This document shows, piece after piece, positions 1 to 9,084 of a stretch of 64,000 nt of DNA. The stretch is taken from the NCBI GenBank assembly GCA_016201275.1, contig JACQDB010000133.1:1-64000 (forward strand), written 5' to 3'. The DNA is from Acidobacteriota bacterium (lineage in GTDB: Bacteria; Acidobacteriota; Blastocatellia; UBA7656). Both the position numbers and the translations under genes were made by a program. The notes under the pieces are model-generated. The model saw only the letters and a program-made list of their open reading frames with translations. It made no database searches and was not told the origin of the DNA. The stretch's first letter is position 1; the number at the start of each line of letters is the position of its first letter.

Positions 1-345
1 GGCTTGAATCGGCACGATACGCTCTCGGTACTTGCCGCTGCAAACATTCTCTTTGAGCATGGCAAAGTTGGCGGGTTCCGGCTCAAAGGCATAGACCTGA
101 AATGGCGGCTCTGCGGCTTTGGCAAACAAGCTCGCCATGTAACCGATGTTGGCGCCCACATCAATGATCGGACCACCGCGAAACAATTCCGGGTAATGTC
201 GCGTCAGGTTGGCATACAGAGGGTCCAGACGATGTTTATAAAAGAAGTAGGCACGAGCAAATAGTCTTCTTCCCCAGGCAGAGTCCAGAACCCCACTGTG
301 ATTGATTACGCTATAGGCTTTGACTGAAAGGCTTTTTAAAATCAT
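1..345 (-). CDS. FkbM-family methyltransferase, N-terminal part (cut by window edge)
   Basis: Reading starts at an ATG (345) and runs off the left edge in frame, giving 115 codons. The SAM-binding motif I is intact (IDVGANIGYMASLFAK, near residues 63-78), followed by a VYAFEPEP acidic loop, which is the usual FkbM-family order. FkbM enzymes are SAM-dependent O-methyltransferases that often act on sugars or polyketide hydroxyls. The gene is a close paralogue of the broken copy at 4354-5222; DNA identity is high along their shared length. The upstream 200 bases carry a decayed piece of the glycosyltransferase that precedes the other copy, so both belong to one duplicated segment. This copy is probably the functional one, but its C-terminus is not visible. 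Confidence 0.85.
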   Translation of the reverse strand, partial: MILKSLSVKAYSVINHSGVLDSAWGRRLFARAYFFYKHRLDPLYANLTRHYPELFRGGPIIDVGANIGYMASLFAKAAEPPFQVYAFEPEPANFAMLKENVCSGKYRERIVPIQA

Positions 346-369
346 TTACCGTTCTCTCCCGCAGATAAA

Positions 370-535
370 TTACATGAGTAAACAAGGCTTTTTAGAAGCC
401 ATACGCCTTGTTGTTGGGGTCAAATAAGGAATGAATCGTATGTGTGTTTGCGATGGTGAAAAGATACCTTGATTCTCAAATCGAGTTTCGCGATTGCGAA
501 AAATCGGTCAGCCTCTGCGTAGCTGTCAGTGTTGC
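370..535 (-). pseudogene. Fossil of the GT2 C-terminus (duplicated segment)
   Basis: One minus-strand frame reads DRFFAIAKLDLRIKVSFHHRKHTYDS. This aligns with DLLFGAAKLNLRITEIPVRYRKRTYGS near the end of the methyltransferase-glycosyltransferase at 5237-6823. DNA similarity to 5240-5400 is also visible by eye. Nothing upstream preserves the rest of the gene. The fragment lies just before the FkbM gene at 1-345, in the same arrangement as the intact glycosyltransferase and the broken FkbM copy. It is best read as what remains of a duplicated GT2-FkbM pair. The boundaries are approximate. Confidence 0.65.
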
Positions 536-592
536 TAACTTCGATTTGGCTTGTGAAAATTCGCGAACCGTTTTGCCCGTGGCCTCTCTCTC

Positions 593-3319
593 TCAATCCG
601 AGGCTGTGTAAACCAGTTCCTGCAAAGCTTGCGAGTCCAATACCATGGGCTTGATGGCGCTCAGATTTTTGAGTTTAACGGTCAATTCTTTTTCGCTACT
701 CACTTCATCCTTCGTCAAGTAATCTTCAAGCTCGTGCGTCAAGCAAAACAAATGAGGTAGGTCTTGAGCCGTTTTGTGAATGCCATTTGGTTTAACCAGC
801 ATTTCGGTGAGCGCCGCGACGCCCAACAAATCGCCAGTTGATGCCGCAGCGTTTTTTTCTACCGATAGAATATCTACAACACAATCGGATAATTGAGTGT
901 GGCTTTGATCAACCACTAGCAGACAGTCAGCACTCCTTTTCAAGCGCAAATTTGTACAGTTGATTGCCAGCGCCAGCCCATGACTTGAGTCGGTGTTACA
1001 TTGCCCCTGACAGTCATGAGCGAAATGATGCGGAGAGGCTTGTTGGGTAATTTCTCCACCGACAATAAAGGGATGAAAGCCGTCAACGCCTTCCAACATA
1101 CGGTACATGATAGGCAAAGCATCCACTCTGTTTAAGGGCAAGACCACCGCCGAATTGGTCAGACTGTTGTCTATAATCAAGTGGTCGTTGATGCCAATGA
1201 CGACCACCGATTTCTTATCGGAAATGACGATATTGCCGCGGGCGCTTACATAGAAAGCTTCTACTTTTTCAGAGCCTAAAAATATATTGCCGTCGCCGCG
1301 GTCAGCCTTTGTACCCAAAAAGAATTCACGCAGGTCTTTGCCGGGAGCGCCGACATCCACAAAGCGAATAATCGGCGAGTACAACGCTACAGCTTTACGA
1401 TACTCTGGGTTTTCCAATATTTGTCGGGTTATATCCCCCTCCAGATTCTGAGCCTGAGTGCCTGCTTTGTTTACCGCCAACTGCTGGATAATTTGTTGTA
1501 TGTAACTGCGCCTTGAGACGATGCAACCGCTATCCCAGGCATACGACTCCTCCTGCTGTATCTGTAGCTGCCCAGCGTCCGGCGGTTTTTCGACAAAGCG
1601 GTCAACCGCATAAACTCCCTGACTGATCTCGTCTGCCTTTTGGTAGATGGTATGACCAAAACGCGGGTCGCATTCTCTGTCGGGTACCCCCAAACTGACC
1701 AGAATGCCAGCCTTTTCCCACCAGCTAAGCAAGGCTGCCTTTACCAATGTGTGACGAAATACGGTTAACGGTTCGATTAAATTGTCAGCCGTTGAGACAA
1801 CTAAAATATCCTTGAGTCGGTTGCCCAATTGATTGACCGAATATTGCAGCGCCCCCAGCGTTCCTTTCGGCTGACGCTCTTCAACAATATTTATCGTAGG
1901 GATTCCCAAAGCCTGCATCTGCTCCTGCGCCTTCGCCAGTCCCCTGGTCGTCGAGAGCACAAAAACATTTTCCGGTCGCACACAACCGCTCTTGAGAAAG
2001 CGCGAAACCGTCTCTTCCAGCAAACTCCTGCCGCCCAGCAGTCCGCGCGCCAAAGGCTTGGGCAACTCGACGCAGGAAACCGGCCAGCAGCGTGAACCGA
2101 TACCACCAGCCAGCACGATAACCGACAGATTTCTACTTACCCAGGTGGCGGCATAGTCGAGCAAGCTATGGAAGGCGAACATATTTGTCCAATAGCTTAA
2201 GGTCTTTGATTCTTTGCCGTCTTCATAATAGCCGTAACGGAAATAGCCCTCTTGCGGGTGCTTCATCGCCAGCACACTTTCGGCTAACCCGTTGATTGGC
2301 TGCCAATATTTTTCAGGCAGAATATCAGACTGCAACATCTGTGCGCCAAGCCGCAAAACCTGAGCTTGGGCATCCGTGCGATGGTACGAATGACCTTCTA
2401 TAGTGGTGCCGATTTCCTGAGCGATTTGGCCTTTGTGACACTGTAGAAGCGCCCATTCTGTGGCGCGACGGGCGCTGGCGATAAAGGTCTCATCTTTGAG
2501 AATCGTCCCGACCCGAAAGATGCCTTCCGCCGAATAGCAATGCGGGTGAAGTTGTGTATTACCTTTTGCATCGGTTATGAAACGACCGTCTGGCTTCTGC
2601 CAAGAGATGGCAAAGCGACACAATCGTCGGGCAGCCTCCGCATATCGCTCTTCCAAAGTGACCGCGTATAATTCTGCCAACGCTTCAGCAATTTTAGCCT
2701 GAAAGCTGCCGCGTTGCTGCGACCAACGGGGATTTTCAAACTGCAATTGATTTCCCGAAGCATCGCAGATTGCCGGTATCGAACCGTTTCGATCTATGCT
2801 GGCGACTAGGTTATCCGCCAGGATATGTATTTTTTTCGCCAGTGGTTGTAGCTTCTCTTTCATTTCAGGCTCTCTTACCGCCTGACTTCGGATTGCCTCA
2901 TACAAAGCGACCAAGCCGTTTAGGCAGATGCCGTTATCGAAAGTGAAGATGTTGCCCCCCGCGAAAGAATCCAACCAGCGTTCTTCATCTGTATCCTGCT
3001 CGAAATAATATCTTGTGCGTATCCAGCCACTTTCATTGCTCGCCTTGTGGTTGAGCCAGTCAGCCGCTTGAATCGCTTGGTTCAGATAAACGCTATCTCC
3101 GGTTATTGAGTGCAAGAACAAGAGGTCTCGAATCGCGTAGCCGGTGACTTCACTAAACAGGAAGGGAGGTCTGCCATCATCCCTCCTGCCTTCTTTGACA
3201 ACCCCTGTCTGGTCGTCGAAGAAACGCGCGAGATTGTTTCTATAATCACTGACTAAGGCAGCCAAAAAATCTGAGCAAGGTACTTCATTCATCAGACTTG
3301 AGCGTTGAGCACTTGACAT
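593..3319 (-). CDS. Fusion: (alpha/alpha) sugar hydrolase/epimerase-like domain plus sugar-1-phosphate nucleotidyltransferase
   Basis: 908 aa. Residues 1 to about 395 resemble the (alpha/alpha)6-barrel proteins of sugar metabolism (AGE or glycosidase-like), with repeated helical hairpins and a FDNGICLNGL stretch. From about 398 a mannose-1-phosphate guanylyltransferase-like domain begins with the signature LAGGIGSRCWP...LPKPL, then PKGTLGAL, FVEKPP and AWDSGC, all expected of GDP/NDP-sugar pyrophosphorylases. A C-terminal region follows that I do not recognise beyond a beta-helix-like stretch. The ATG at 3319 is chosen because GGAG lies nine bases upstream; an ATG at 3349 lacks a ribosome site. 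It probably makes or remodels the activated sugar used by the glycosyltransferases at 5237 and 9085. The domain pairing is unusual. The nucleotidyltransferase call is firm; the barrel function is not. Confidence 0.75.
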   Translation of the reverse strand: MSSAQRSSLMNEVPCSDFLAALVSDYRNNLARFFDDQTGVVKEGRRDDGRPPFLFSEVTGYAIRDLLFLHSITGDSVYLNQAIQAADWLNHKASNESGWIRTRYYFEQDTDEERWLDSFAGGNIFTFDNGICLNGLVALYEAIRSQAVREPEMKEKLQPLAKKIHILADNLVASIDRNGSIPAICDASGNQLQFENPRWSQQRGSFQAKIAEALAELYAVTLEERYAEAARRLCRFAISWQKPDGRFITDAKGNTQLHPHCYSAEGIFRVGTILKDETFIASARRATEWALLQCHKGQIAQEIGTTIEGHSYHRTDAQAQVLRLGAQMLQSDILPEKYWQPINGLAESVLAMKHPQEGYFRYGYYEDGKESKTLSYWTNMFAFHSLLDYAATWVSRNLSVIVLAGGIGSRCWPVSCVELPKPLARGLLGGRSLLEETVSRFLKSGCVRPENVFVLSTTRGLAKAQEQMQALGIPTINIVEERQPKGTLGALQYSVNQLGNRLKDILVVSTADNLIEPLTVFRHTLVKAALLSWWEKAGILVSLGVPDRECDPRFGHTIYQKADEISQGVYAVDRFVEKPPDAGQLQIQQEESYAWDSGCIVSRRSYIQQIIQQLAVNKAGTQAQNLEGDITRQILENPEYRKAVALYSPIIRFVDVGAPGKDLREFFLGTKADRGDGNIFLGSEKVEAFYVSARGNIVISDKKSVVVIGINDHLIIDNSLTNSAVVLPLNRVDALPIMYRMLEGVDGFHPFIVGGEITQQASPHHFAHDCQGQCNTDSSHGLALAINCTNLRLKRSADCLLVVDQSHTQLSDCVVDILSVEKNAAASTGDLLGVAALTEMLVKPNGIHKTAQDLPHLFCLTHELEDYLTKDEVSSEKELTVKLKNLSAIKPMVLDSQALQELVYTASD

Positions 3320-3752
3320 TGCGAAGGTCTCCAAAAGTAAAATCTGCAAAGCACGGCAAGCCTTTTCAGCTCAGGCGTGCAGCAAGAAGCGGGGTTTTTC
3401 AAGCCATTCGGTACGGCTCGAATTGGTCAACCATGAAGCCTTTGAACCTGATTGTGAAAGTGCGGCAAGTGGTGCAAGGTTCACAAAGTGAGTGTTAGGG
3501 AATAATCTGCCGGATACAGAGGCAGCGCTATAATTCCCGGAGGCTTGTGCAAAATTTGCCTCCGACAAATTGCTACAGCACAGTTTGCGGACTGTCGGGC
3601 GATGACCAAGCCGCCGCCCGAAACTATCTGAGACCAAACCCGTGTCGGCTATGGTGTCCGAATTGACAGAAAGAGCGGTTTGGCTTGGACATTCATCTGG
3701 CATGGGGTTTCCACACATCCCAGGATTAGTTGCCTGACTTTGCGATGCACCA
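3320..3752 (-). other. Gene-poor gap with one doubtful reading frame
   Basis: About 430 bases separate the fusion gene from the flavin-type oxidase gene. An open frame of 130 codons (3371-3763, minus) overlaps the end of the upstream gene. It has a Ser/Asn-rich composition, no ribosome site and no family resemblance. I regard it as probably non-coding. The stretch may be decayed sequence, as elsewhere in this end of the locus. Confidence 0.4.
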
Positions 3753-4292
3753 TCAATCGTCAAACAACCAGCGTGTGGCGCTTCGGTTAATGGTCATTAC
3801 CTCCCAGGCGAAGGCGACTCGGGGTTGCAAACAGTACATAGGCGCGTCATCTTCTCCGTGACCTGAAGGCATCTGATACTTTGCAAGGTATGCTTCATTA
3901 ATCTGTTTTACGAGTGACTTTCCCCTTACCTCTTCTATTGTGCCTTCAACGATGACCACTTCATCGGCGCTCTCCAGATGTACAGCAATTTGCGGATTCG
4001 CCTTCAAATTACGCGCTTTACGGGTTTGCGGGTGGGTGCCGAAATAGAATCTGCGATGGAGCCACACCCCCCATACGGGCATAACATGAGGTCGCCCGTC
4101 CGGACAAGTCGTAGCGACCCAATAGTTCAAGGCTTTTGCCATACGCTCATCAAGCCAATGCCAACGCAGCATCCCTGTTTTACCTTTGGATAAATAACCT
4201 TCGGGCATATTCGGGCGGCTTGCTTTCGGCACAGCGCCTACCCCTGAACTCTTTTTTGCGGTTTTCGCCGTATACTCTTTTGGTTTCGACAA
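3753..4292 (-). CDS. Pyridoxamine 5'-phosphate oxidase-like (split-barrel FMN/F420) protein
   Basis: 179 aa. After a basic, low-complexity N-terminal tail comes a split-barrel fold signature: ALNYWVATTCPDGRPHVMPVWG, then RRFYFGTHPQTRKARNLKANP, QIAVHLES and VVIVEGTIEEV. This is the pattern of PNPOx-like flavin or deazaflavin oxidoreductases. The C-terminal AFAWEV...RSATRWLFDD fits the same family. A TTG start at 4292 is chosen because GGAGG lies six bases upstream; no ATG nearby has a ribosome site. It lies between two sugar-related genes and may act on a product or be unrelated to it. Substrate and cofactor (FMN, F420 or haem) cannot be told from sequence. Confidence 0.75.
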   Translation of the reverse strand: MSKPKEYTAKTAKKSSGVGAVPKASRPNMPEGYLSKGKTGMLRWHWLDERMAKALNYWVATTCPDGRPHVMPVWGVWLHRRFYFGTHPQTRKARNLKANPQIAVHLESADEVVIVEGTIEEVRGKSLVKQINEAYLAKYQMPSGHGEDDAPMYCLQPRVAFAWEVMTINRSATRWLFDD

Positions 4293-4353
4293 GGCTTTCC
4301 TCCAGGAAGATTTTTTGCGGAAGTTTGCACAACCTGAAATCAACTTTCTTAGC

Positions 4354-5222
4354 CTACGTATAGAGAGTTTTTCTTGTCAACAACAACTCAATATAAAGCT
4401 GCGGTCCCGGGTCAATCTGCTGAGCCGTCGGTTCCGGCAAGGGCAACTGTGATTTGACGAAGGAGTTTGAAGAAGCCAGCAGTTCATCAATCTCCGGTTT
4501 CGGATTCGCCAGTACCTGCAACCTGCCTCGATCATTGACTGCGTAAAAATGAAACCCCCGGCTCTCAAAAATATCAAGTAACCGGGCAGGCTCGTATCCC
4601 AGCGCTTTGATGTAATCAGGCGCATAAGTCATGGCTACGGTCAGGTTCGGGCTGTTATCGAGAATATGCCGCATCCCCAGGCATACAGGAATTTCATAAC
4701 CTTGCACGCGCATTTTTACAAAACAGGGAAGTGGCTGAGGCGGTTGGCTGGCGATGAAACTGTCGAGACTGACAATCGGCACTTCGACCAAATCGGCGTC
4801 CTCCGCAGACAACGCCGCTTTGAACTCCGGTGTGATCACCCGGCGGTCTCCCTGACAAATAGAGTTACGCCATAACTCCACAACCTCGTTTTGCTCTCCT
4901 ACGGCGGCTTGAATCGGCACGATACGCTCTCGGTACTTGCCGCTGCAAACATTCTCTTTGAGCATGGCAAAGTTGGCGGGTTCCGGCTCAAAGGCATAGA
5001 CCTGAAATGGCGGCTCTGCGGCTTTGGCAAACAGACATCAATGATCGGACCACCGCGAAACAATTCTGGGTGACGCCGCGTCAGGTTGGCATAAACCGGG
5101 TCGAGATGCTGTTTGCCCAAAAAATAAGCTTTTGCAAATTGTCTTCTTCCCCAAGCAGAGTCCAGAACCCCGCTGTGATTGATGAAGCTATAGCCTTTAA
5201 CGATTAGACTCGTAATGGTCAT
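4354..5222 (-). pseudogene. FkbM-family methyltransferase, inactivated by a 28-bp deletion
   Basis: The start (ATG 5222) and first 60 codons match the copy at 1-345. After PIIDVC the frame breaks. Compared with the intact copy, 28 bases are missing near 5036, removing exactly the codons of SAM motif I (GANIGYMASL) and shifting the frame. The downstream part (MLKENVCSGKYRERIVPIQA... to the stop at 4354) stays open for about 200 codons and keeps a normal FkbM C-terminal half. Loss of motif I should abolish SAM binding even if the frame were restored. The open second half shows the event is recent. Confidence 0.85.
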
Positions 5223-5236
5223 CCTATACTTTCCTC

Positions 5237-6823
5237 TCAGATGAATTTGATACGCCAACAGGCAAACCACACCATTTTCAAAAGCATCCAGCCGTGTTTC
5301 CAGCGTTGGATATTGGTTGAGCCGTATGTGCGTTTGCGATAACGAACAGGAATTTCAGTGATTCTCAAATTGAGTTTTGCCGCGCCGAAAAGCAGGTCAA
5401 AATCACCGAATGGATCAAAGTCGCCGAAATAGCTGCGATTTGCAGCGATACGCTCATAGTCGCGCCGCCAAAGTGCTTTGGTTCCGCACAAAGTGTCTTT
5501 GATGGGCTGTCCGATTAATGTTGAAAACGCCAGACTGAAAAACTTATTGCCCAGCAGATTGGCAAATCGCATGGCTTTGTCTTCCATAGGGTAGGTCAGG
5601 CGCACGCTATTGATGAACTCTCCTTTATCTGTATGCAGGGCTTCATAAAAGCGCGGCATATCCGTAGGCGGAACCGCAAGGTCAGCATCCAAAATCATCA
5701 GTATGTCGCCACTGGCTTCGGCAAATCCCAAGCGCACAGCGTCGCCTTTGCCGTCTCCTGTTTGTCGTAGAAGCTTACAGCGACGGTGAGGATGGTTGGT
5801 TATTGCCTGCTCAATTGCAGCATAGGTATCGTCTTGCGAGTGACCTTCTACAAAGATCAGTTCTGTGCGACTGCCCATTTCCGGTAAGCGCTCAAATATT
5901 CTGGCAATGTTACCAGCCTCGTTGCGCGCCGGTACGATGACACTGACCGAAGGCAAGTGGTGAGGGCTTTTTTCGCTGTCCGTTTTCGAGTTTTGCCAGG
6001 GTTGTGCAACGATAAAACTGGTTAAAGCAAAAGCCCGAAACAACGGCAATTTAACCAGAAAATGATTCGCCAGTTGGGCAAAAAATGGAACCGGCAAAGG
6101 CAACAAAATCTCTTGCCACGAACGAATCGTTTGCCAGCCTGACAGTTCCAACAGCCCTTTTACATCTTCCTCTCGCAGCCAGTTCTGCTCTAAAACAGAT
6201 TTTGCCACTCCAAGTTTCTGTGCAACTCTGATAGGCACTTCCCACAACCGACTGTAGGTGTTGATGATGAATCTGGTGTGCGTATCGGCAAACTGCCTGA
6301 CCTGCTCAAGCACGGTTTGTACATCCCACACATCATTGAGCAGGTCTGACATAATGATGACATCAAACGCTTGGTCAACATATTGTGCCAATCCTGTCAG
6401 GTCGTGAGCTTCAGCCTGTATAAAGTGCAGAGCGGGATATTTTTTCGTAGCCTGTACAATGGTTTCACCCGAAAAATCTACGCCGACTCCCAGCGCCGGA
6501 GACAGTGCGGCAAGCAAATCTCCCGTGCCACTACCGATTTCCAGCACGCGCTGGTTGGGTGCTACCAGAAAGGTATAAATCTGTGCCAGCCGACGGTGAT
6601 AATAAGCGCCCCAGCCGCGCCTTTCCTCAGACAAAGCGGCGAGCCTGTCCCAATGCCTTTGCCTCGATGCTGTGTAATCAATCATGGCAGCATCCTGAAA
6701 GGGTTCTTCAAGAGCTGGTTTTTTTTGTTCCTGAACCGTGAAATCAAAGGCGTGACTGCCAATTTCTATGCCGGTGACCGGGCATCTTGATTGCCCCTGT
6801 TTCGTCGTCAATGTATTAATCAT
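5237..6823 (-). CDS. Fusion: class I SAM methyltransferase plus family 2 glycosyltransferase
   Basis: 528 aa. Residues about 50-270 form a Rossmann methyltransferase (VLEIGSGTGDLLAAL, then DVIIMSDLLNDV). From about 290 a GT-A glycosyltransferase begins: VSVIVPARNEAGNIARIFE, GDGKGDAVRLGFAEASGD, MILDADLAVPP (the DxD-like metal site) and a C-terminal WKHGWMLLKMVW segment. The pattern matches polyprenyl-phosphate hexose synthases (DPM1-like). A lipid-P-sugar made here would suit the PMT-type enzyme at 9085-10824. The start has AGGA upstream. An N-terminal RCPVTG motif (residues 13-18) recurs near the ends of both P450s in the locus. Both domains look complete. Confidence 0.85.
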   Translation of the reverse strand: MINTLTTKQGQSRCPVTGIEIGSHAFDFTVQEQKKPALEEPFQDAAMIDYTASRQRHWDRLAALSEERRGWGAYYHRRLAQIYTFLVAPNQRVLEIGSGTGDLLAALSPALGVGVDFSGETIVQATKKYPALHFIQAEAHDLTGLAQYVDQAFDVIIMSDLLNDVWDVQTVLEQVRQFADTHTRFIINTYSRLWEVPIRVAQKLGVAKSVLEQNWLREEDVKGLLELSGWQTIRSWQEILLPLPVPFFAQLANHFLVKLPLFRAFALTSFIVAQPWQNSKTDSEKSPHHLPSVSVIVPARNEAGNIARIFERLPEMGSRTELIFVEGHSQDDTYAAIEQAITNHPHRRCKLLRQTGDGKGDAVRLGFAEASGDILMILDADLAVPPTDMPRFYEALHTDKGEFINSVRLTYPMEDKAMRFANLLGNKFFSLAFSTLIGQPIKDTLCGTKALWRRDYERIAANRSYFGDFDPFGDFDLLFGAAKLNLRITEIPVRYRKRTYGSTNIQRWKHGWMLLKMVWFACWRIKFI

Positions 6824-6912
6824 TGGGTCCTCATCGGGTGACGAATTTCATGAAATCAATGCAATTTCGAGCTTGACCATGGTTGCCGGGGGGAGCCGGT
6901 TTGCTCACATTC

Positions 6913-8388
6913 CTAGTCTTTGCTGTCAACGGTTGGTGGAACTTCTACTTTGTCTGGTTTCCCGAAGGCGTACAAAGAGGTTTTGGTTCGTATATAGATG
7001 CGACCATCGGCGATTGCCGGAGTCGCATAGCATTGCTCATCGAGATCATTGACAGCCAATATTTCCCAGTCCTTGCCGCCTGCCTTGACCGACACCACTT
7101 TGCCATTTTCACTAACAAAAAATATCTTGCCGTCGGCAGCCACAGGCGAAGCAAAATAACTATCAATCGCCCCTTGCAAACGCGCTTGTTTGAATATTTC
7201 GCCGGTTTCGGCATTCACTGTCGTGACAATGCCGCCGCTTTTAATCAAGTAAATAACCTCTCTGTACAACAATACAGAAGGCACATCAATTAAAGATTTC
7301 GCCACCCGCCACTTGATTTTTCCTGTCCGTAACGGCTTCGCGTGAGCCGACAATTTACCTGCGCTGACAGCCAGAAAAGAGTTGCTGGCGCTTTCCGTTA
7401 AACCAAACGCTTCATTCCATTCTTTCGCATCAACGACACCATCTTGATTACCGTATTCCTGATCTACCGCCCGAACGGTTCCACGATAAGCGGGAGTCGG
7501 AAATTCGCTGATCGAAATTTTGCCATCCTGATCTTTGTCCGCTTTCATATCCTTGATGAGCATTTCAAAGGTTGGAGCCGCTTCTGTATTGATATAAAAA
7601 ATATCTTTGCTGAAGACCGGAACCGATATCGGGTTGATTCCCATGCCGCAAACCGCCCACAACTTTTTACCGGTTTCGACAGCATAACTGGTCAGTTCCA
7701 AGGGACCGGAAACCACCACTTGAGTAGGGCTATGATTTGGTTTATAGACGATAGGAGTTGAATGCCCTCCGGCAATATCGAGGCGCAGGGTTTTCCAGGC
7801 CAAGCGACCGGAGTCTTTATCAAACGCTGCAATGTATGAGCCTTCTGTCTGATCGGCGACAAGGATTATCCTGGCATCGGCAAGGATAGGCGAAGTCGCC
7901 ATTCCGTGAGGAACTTTGAAAGGCCCTAGAGGGATTCGCCAGCGTTCTTGACCTTGAAAATCGTAAGAAATCAGTCCGAAGTCAGAGAAAAATGCGTAGA
8001 TATTTTTGCCATCCGTTACAGGGGTAGGAGAGGCCGGATCATTTCTGACAGTTCGGCGCTCGGAACGCTGCTTACCGATACTTTTTTGCCAGAGAGTCTT
8101 GCCGGTTTTTCTGTCCAAACACAGCACCAGCAATTGCTGATCGGCATAGGCGGTGAGGAAGATACGGTCACCAGCCAACACAGGAGATGAATTTCCCGAC
8201 GCAACGACAGCCTTCCAAACCACATTTTGCTTGGGACCAAACTCTACAGGAAGGCTATCTGCCTCAGCGACACCGGAACCATTCGGGCCTCTGAAACGCG
8301 ACCAGTCATCCGCCTGTGATGATACACAGCCAAAGCAGATAATCGCCAAAGTAAGCCGCCACGTCGCAATCATAAACTTCAATCTCAT
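6913..8388 (-). CDS. Secreted PQQ-like beta-propeller protein with EF-hand insertion
   Basis: 491 aa. A signal peptide (basic start, hydrophobic core, Cys near residue 21 that might be a lipobox variant) is followed by DWSRFRGPNGSGV, the usual N-terminus of PQQ-like/BamB-like quinoprotein propellers. Blade motifs recur: TGKTLWQ, GQERWR, DSGRLAWK, TGKKLW, TGEIFK. An inserted calcium-binding-like pair, DKDQDGKISISEF and NQDGVVDAKEW, sits near residue 290. Such proteins in planctomycetes and acidobacteria are exported and often of unknown role. There is no obvious dehydrogenase active site. It is transcribed with the sugar genes but spacing does not demand an operon. Confidence 0.85.
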   Translation of the reverse strand: MRLKFMIATWRLTLAIICFGCVSSQADDWSRFRGPNGSGVAEADSLPVEFGPKQNVVWKAVVASGNSSPVLAGDRIFLTAYADQQLLVLCLDRKTGKTLWQKSIGKQRSERRTVRNDPASPTPVTDGKNIYAFFSDFGLISYDFQGQERWRIPLGPFKVPHGMATSPILADARIILVADQTEGSYIAAFDKDSGRLAWKTLRLDIAGGHSTPIVYKPNHSPTQVVVSGPLELTSYAVETGKKLWAVCGMGINPISVPVFSKDIFYINTEAAPTFEMLIKDMKADKDQDGKISISEFPTPAYRGTVRAVDQEYGNQDGVVDAKEWNEAFGLTESASNSFLAVSAGKLSAHAKPLRTGKIKWRVAKSLIDVPSVLLYREVIYLIKSGGIVTTVNAETGEIFKQARLQGAIDSYFASPVAADGKIFFVSENGKVVSVKAGGKDWEILAVNDLDEQCYATPAIADGRIYIRTKTSLYAFGKPDKVEVPPTVDSKD

Positions 8389-8680
8389 TTTGTTCTGCCT
8401 CTCATTAAGAATTGATTGATATTTTCCTTTTGGCTCTCTAAATAATTGGATAAATGAATAATCTATAACGCGCTGAAAGTTTTATGACTGGTTGAAAATA
8501 TGGGTCATCCAAAATCTGAAAAAGGTAAAGCTTGGGCTGGATAACAAAACTTTTTATCAGCAGGATGACCCTCAAGGGCTTCGAATGAAATCAATTGACC
8601 GAAAGCAAGCTCTGGTTAATTTCTCTTTTTACAGTTGATCCTCTTTTGGTCAAAGGGTTTCTCGAAACTTTGCGGAATCG

Positions 8681-8960
8681 CTATTTGCTCTGACCGGAGA
8701 AACTCAATTTCGAGTCAATCGCGTATAGACTTCTTTCTTCTTTCTGCACCGTCTCACTGATGACTCTGGCAAGCTGTTGCGCTTTGTCGATGCCCAAAAC
8801 TTTGATCGTAGCCTGTTCACGCTCTCGTACTGCCAAGGCTTCGTCAGGTGACTTTGACGGCTACATAATCAGGAAGGTTCCCGGCGCAGCCCCTGAGGTT
8901 ACTTGATAGGTAAGGGAAGGTTGTTCCGAGCCTGCCTTGTTGGTGCGGCAACTTGCAGCA
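8681..8960 (-). pseudogene. Decayed remnant of a small unrecognised protein
   Basis: A minus-strand frame ending in TAG at 8681 reads SPDEALAVREREQATIKVLG and continues to LYAIDSKLSFSGQSK. Upstream of an in-frame TAG near 8860 the same frame continues YQVTSGAAPGTFLIM. The amino-acid pattern (alternating charged and hydrophobic residues, conserved-looking TSGAAPGTFL) suggests a once-coding gene. I recall similar hypothetical proteins in acidobacteria but cannot name a family. The flanks of this 700-base gap (8389-9084) hold nothing else that I recognise. Confidence 0.45.
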
Positions 8961-9084
8961 GAATTTCTGCATGAACATAGAGAGGCTCAAACCCAATCAC
9001 GGCCATTTTTCTTTCGAAGATTGCGTTCAAGGGTTGGTGAACTACATTTGGCTTACGGACTACGAAGATGCCGTCGGCAAAATC

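Noticed and set aside
3371-3763. 130-codon open frame between the fusion gene and the oxidase gene
   Set aside because: Overlaps a well-supported gene end, has no ribosome site, and composition is not protein-like.
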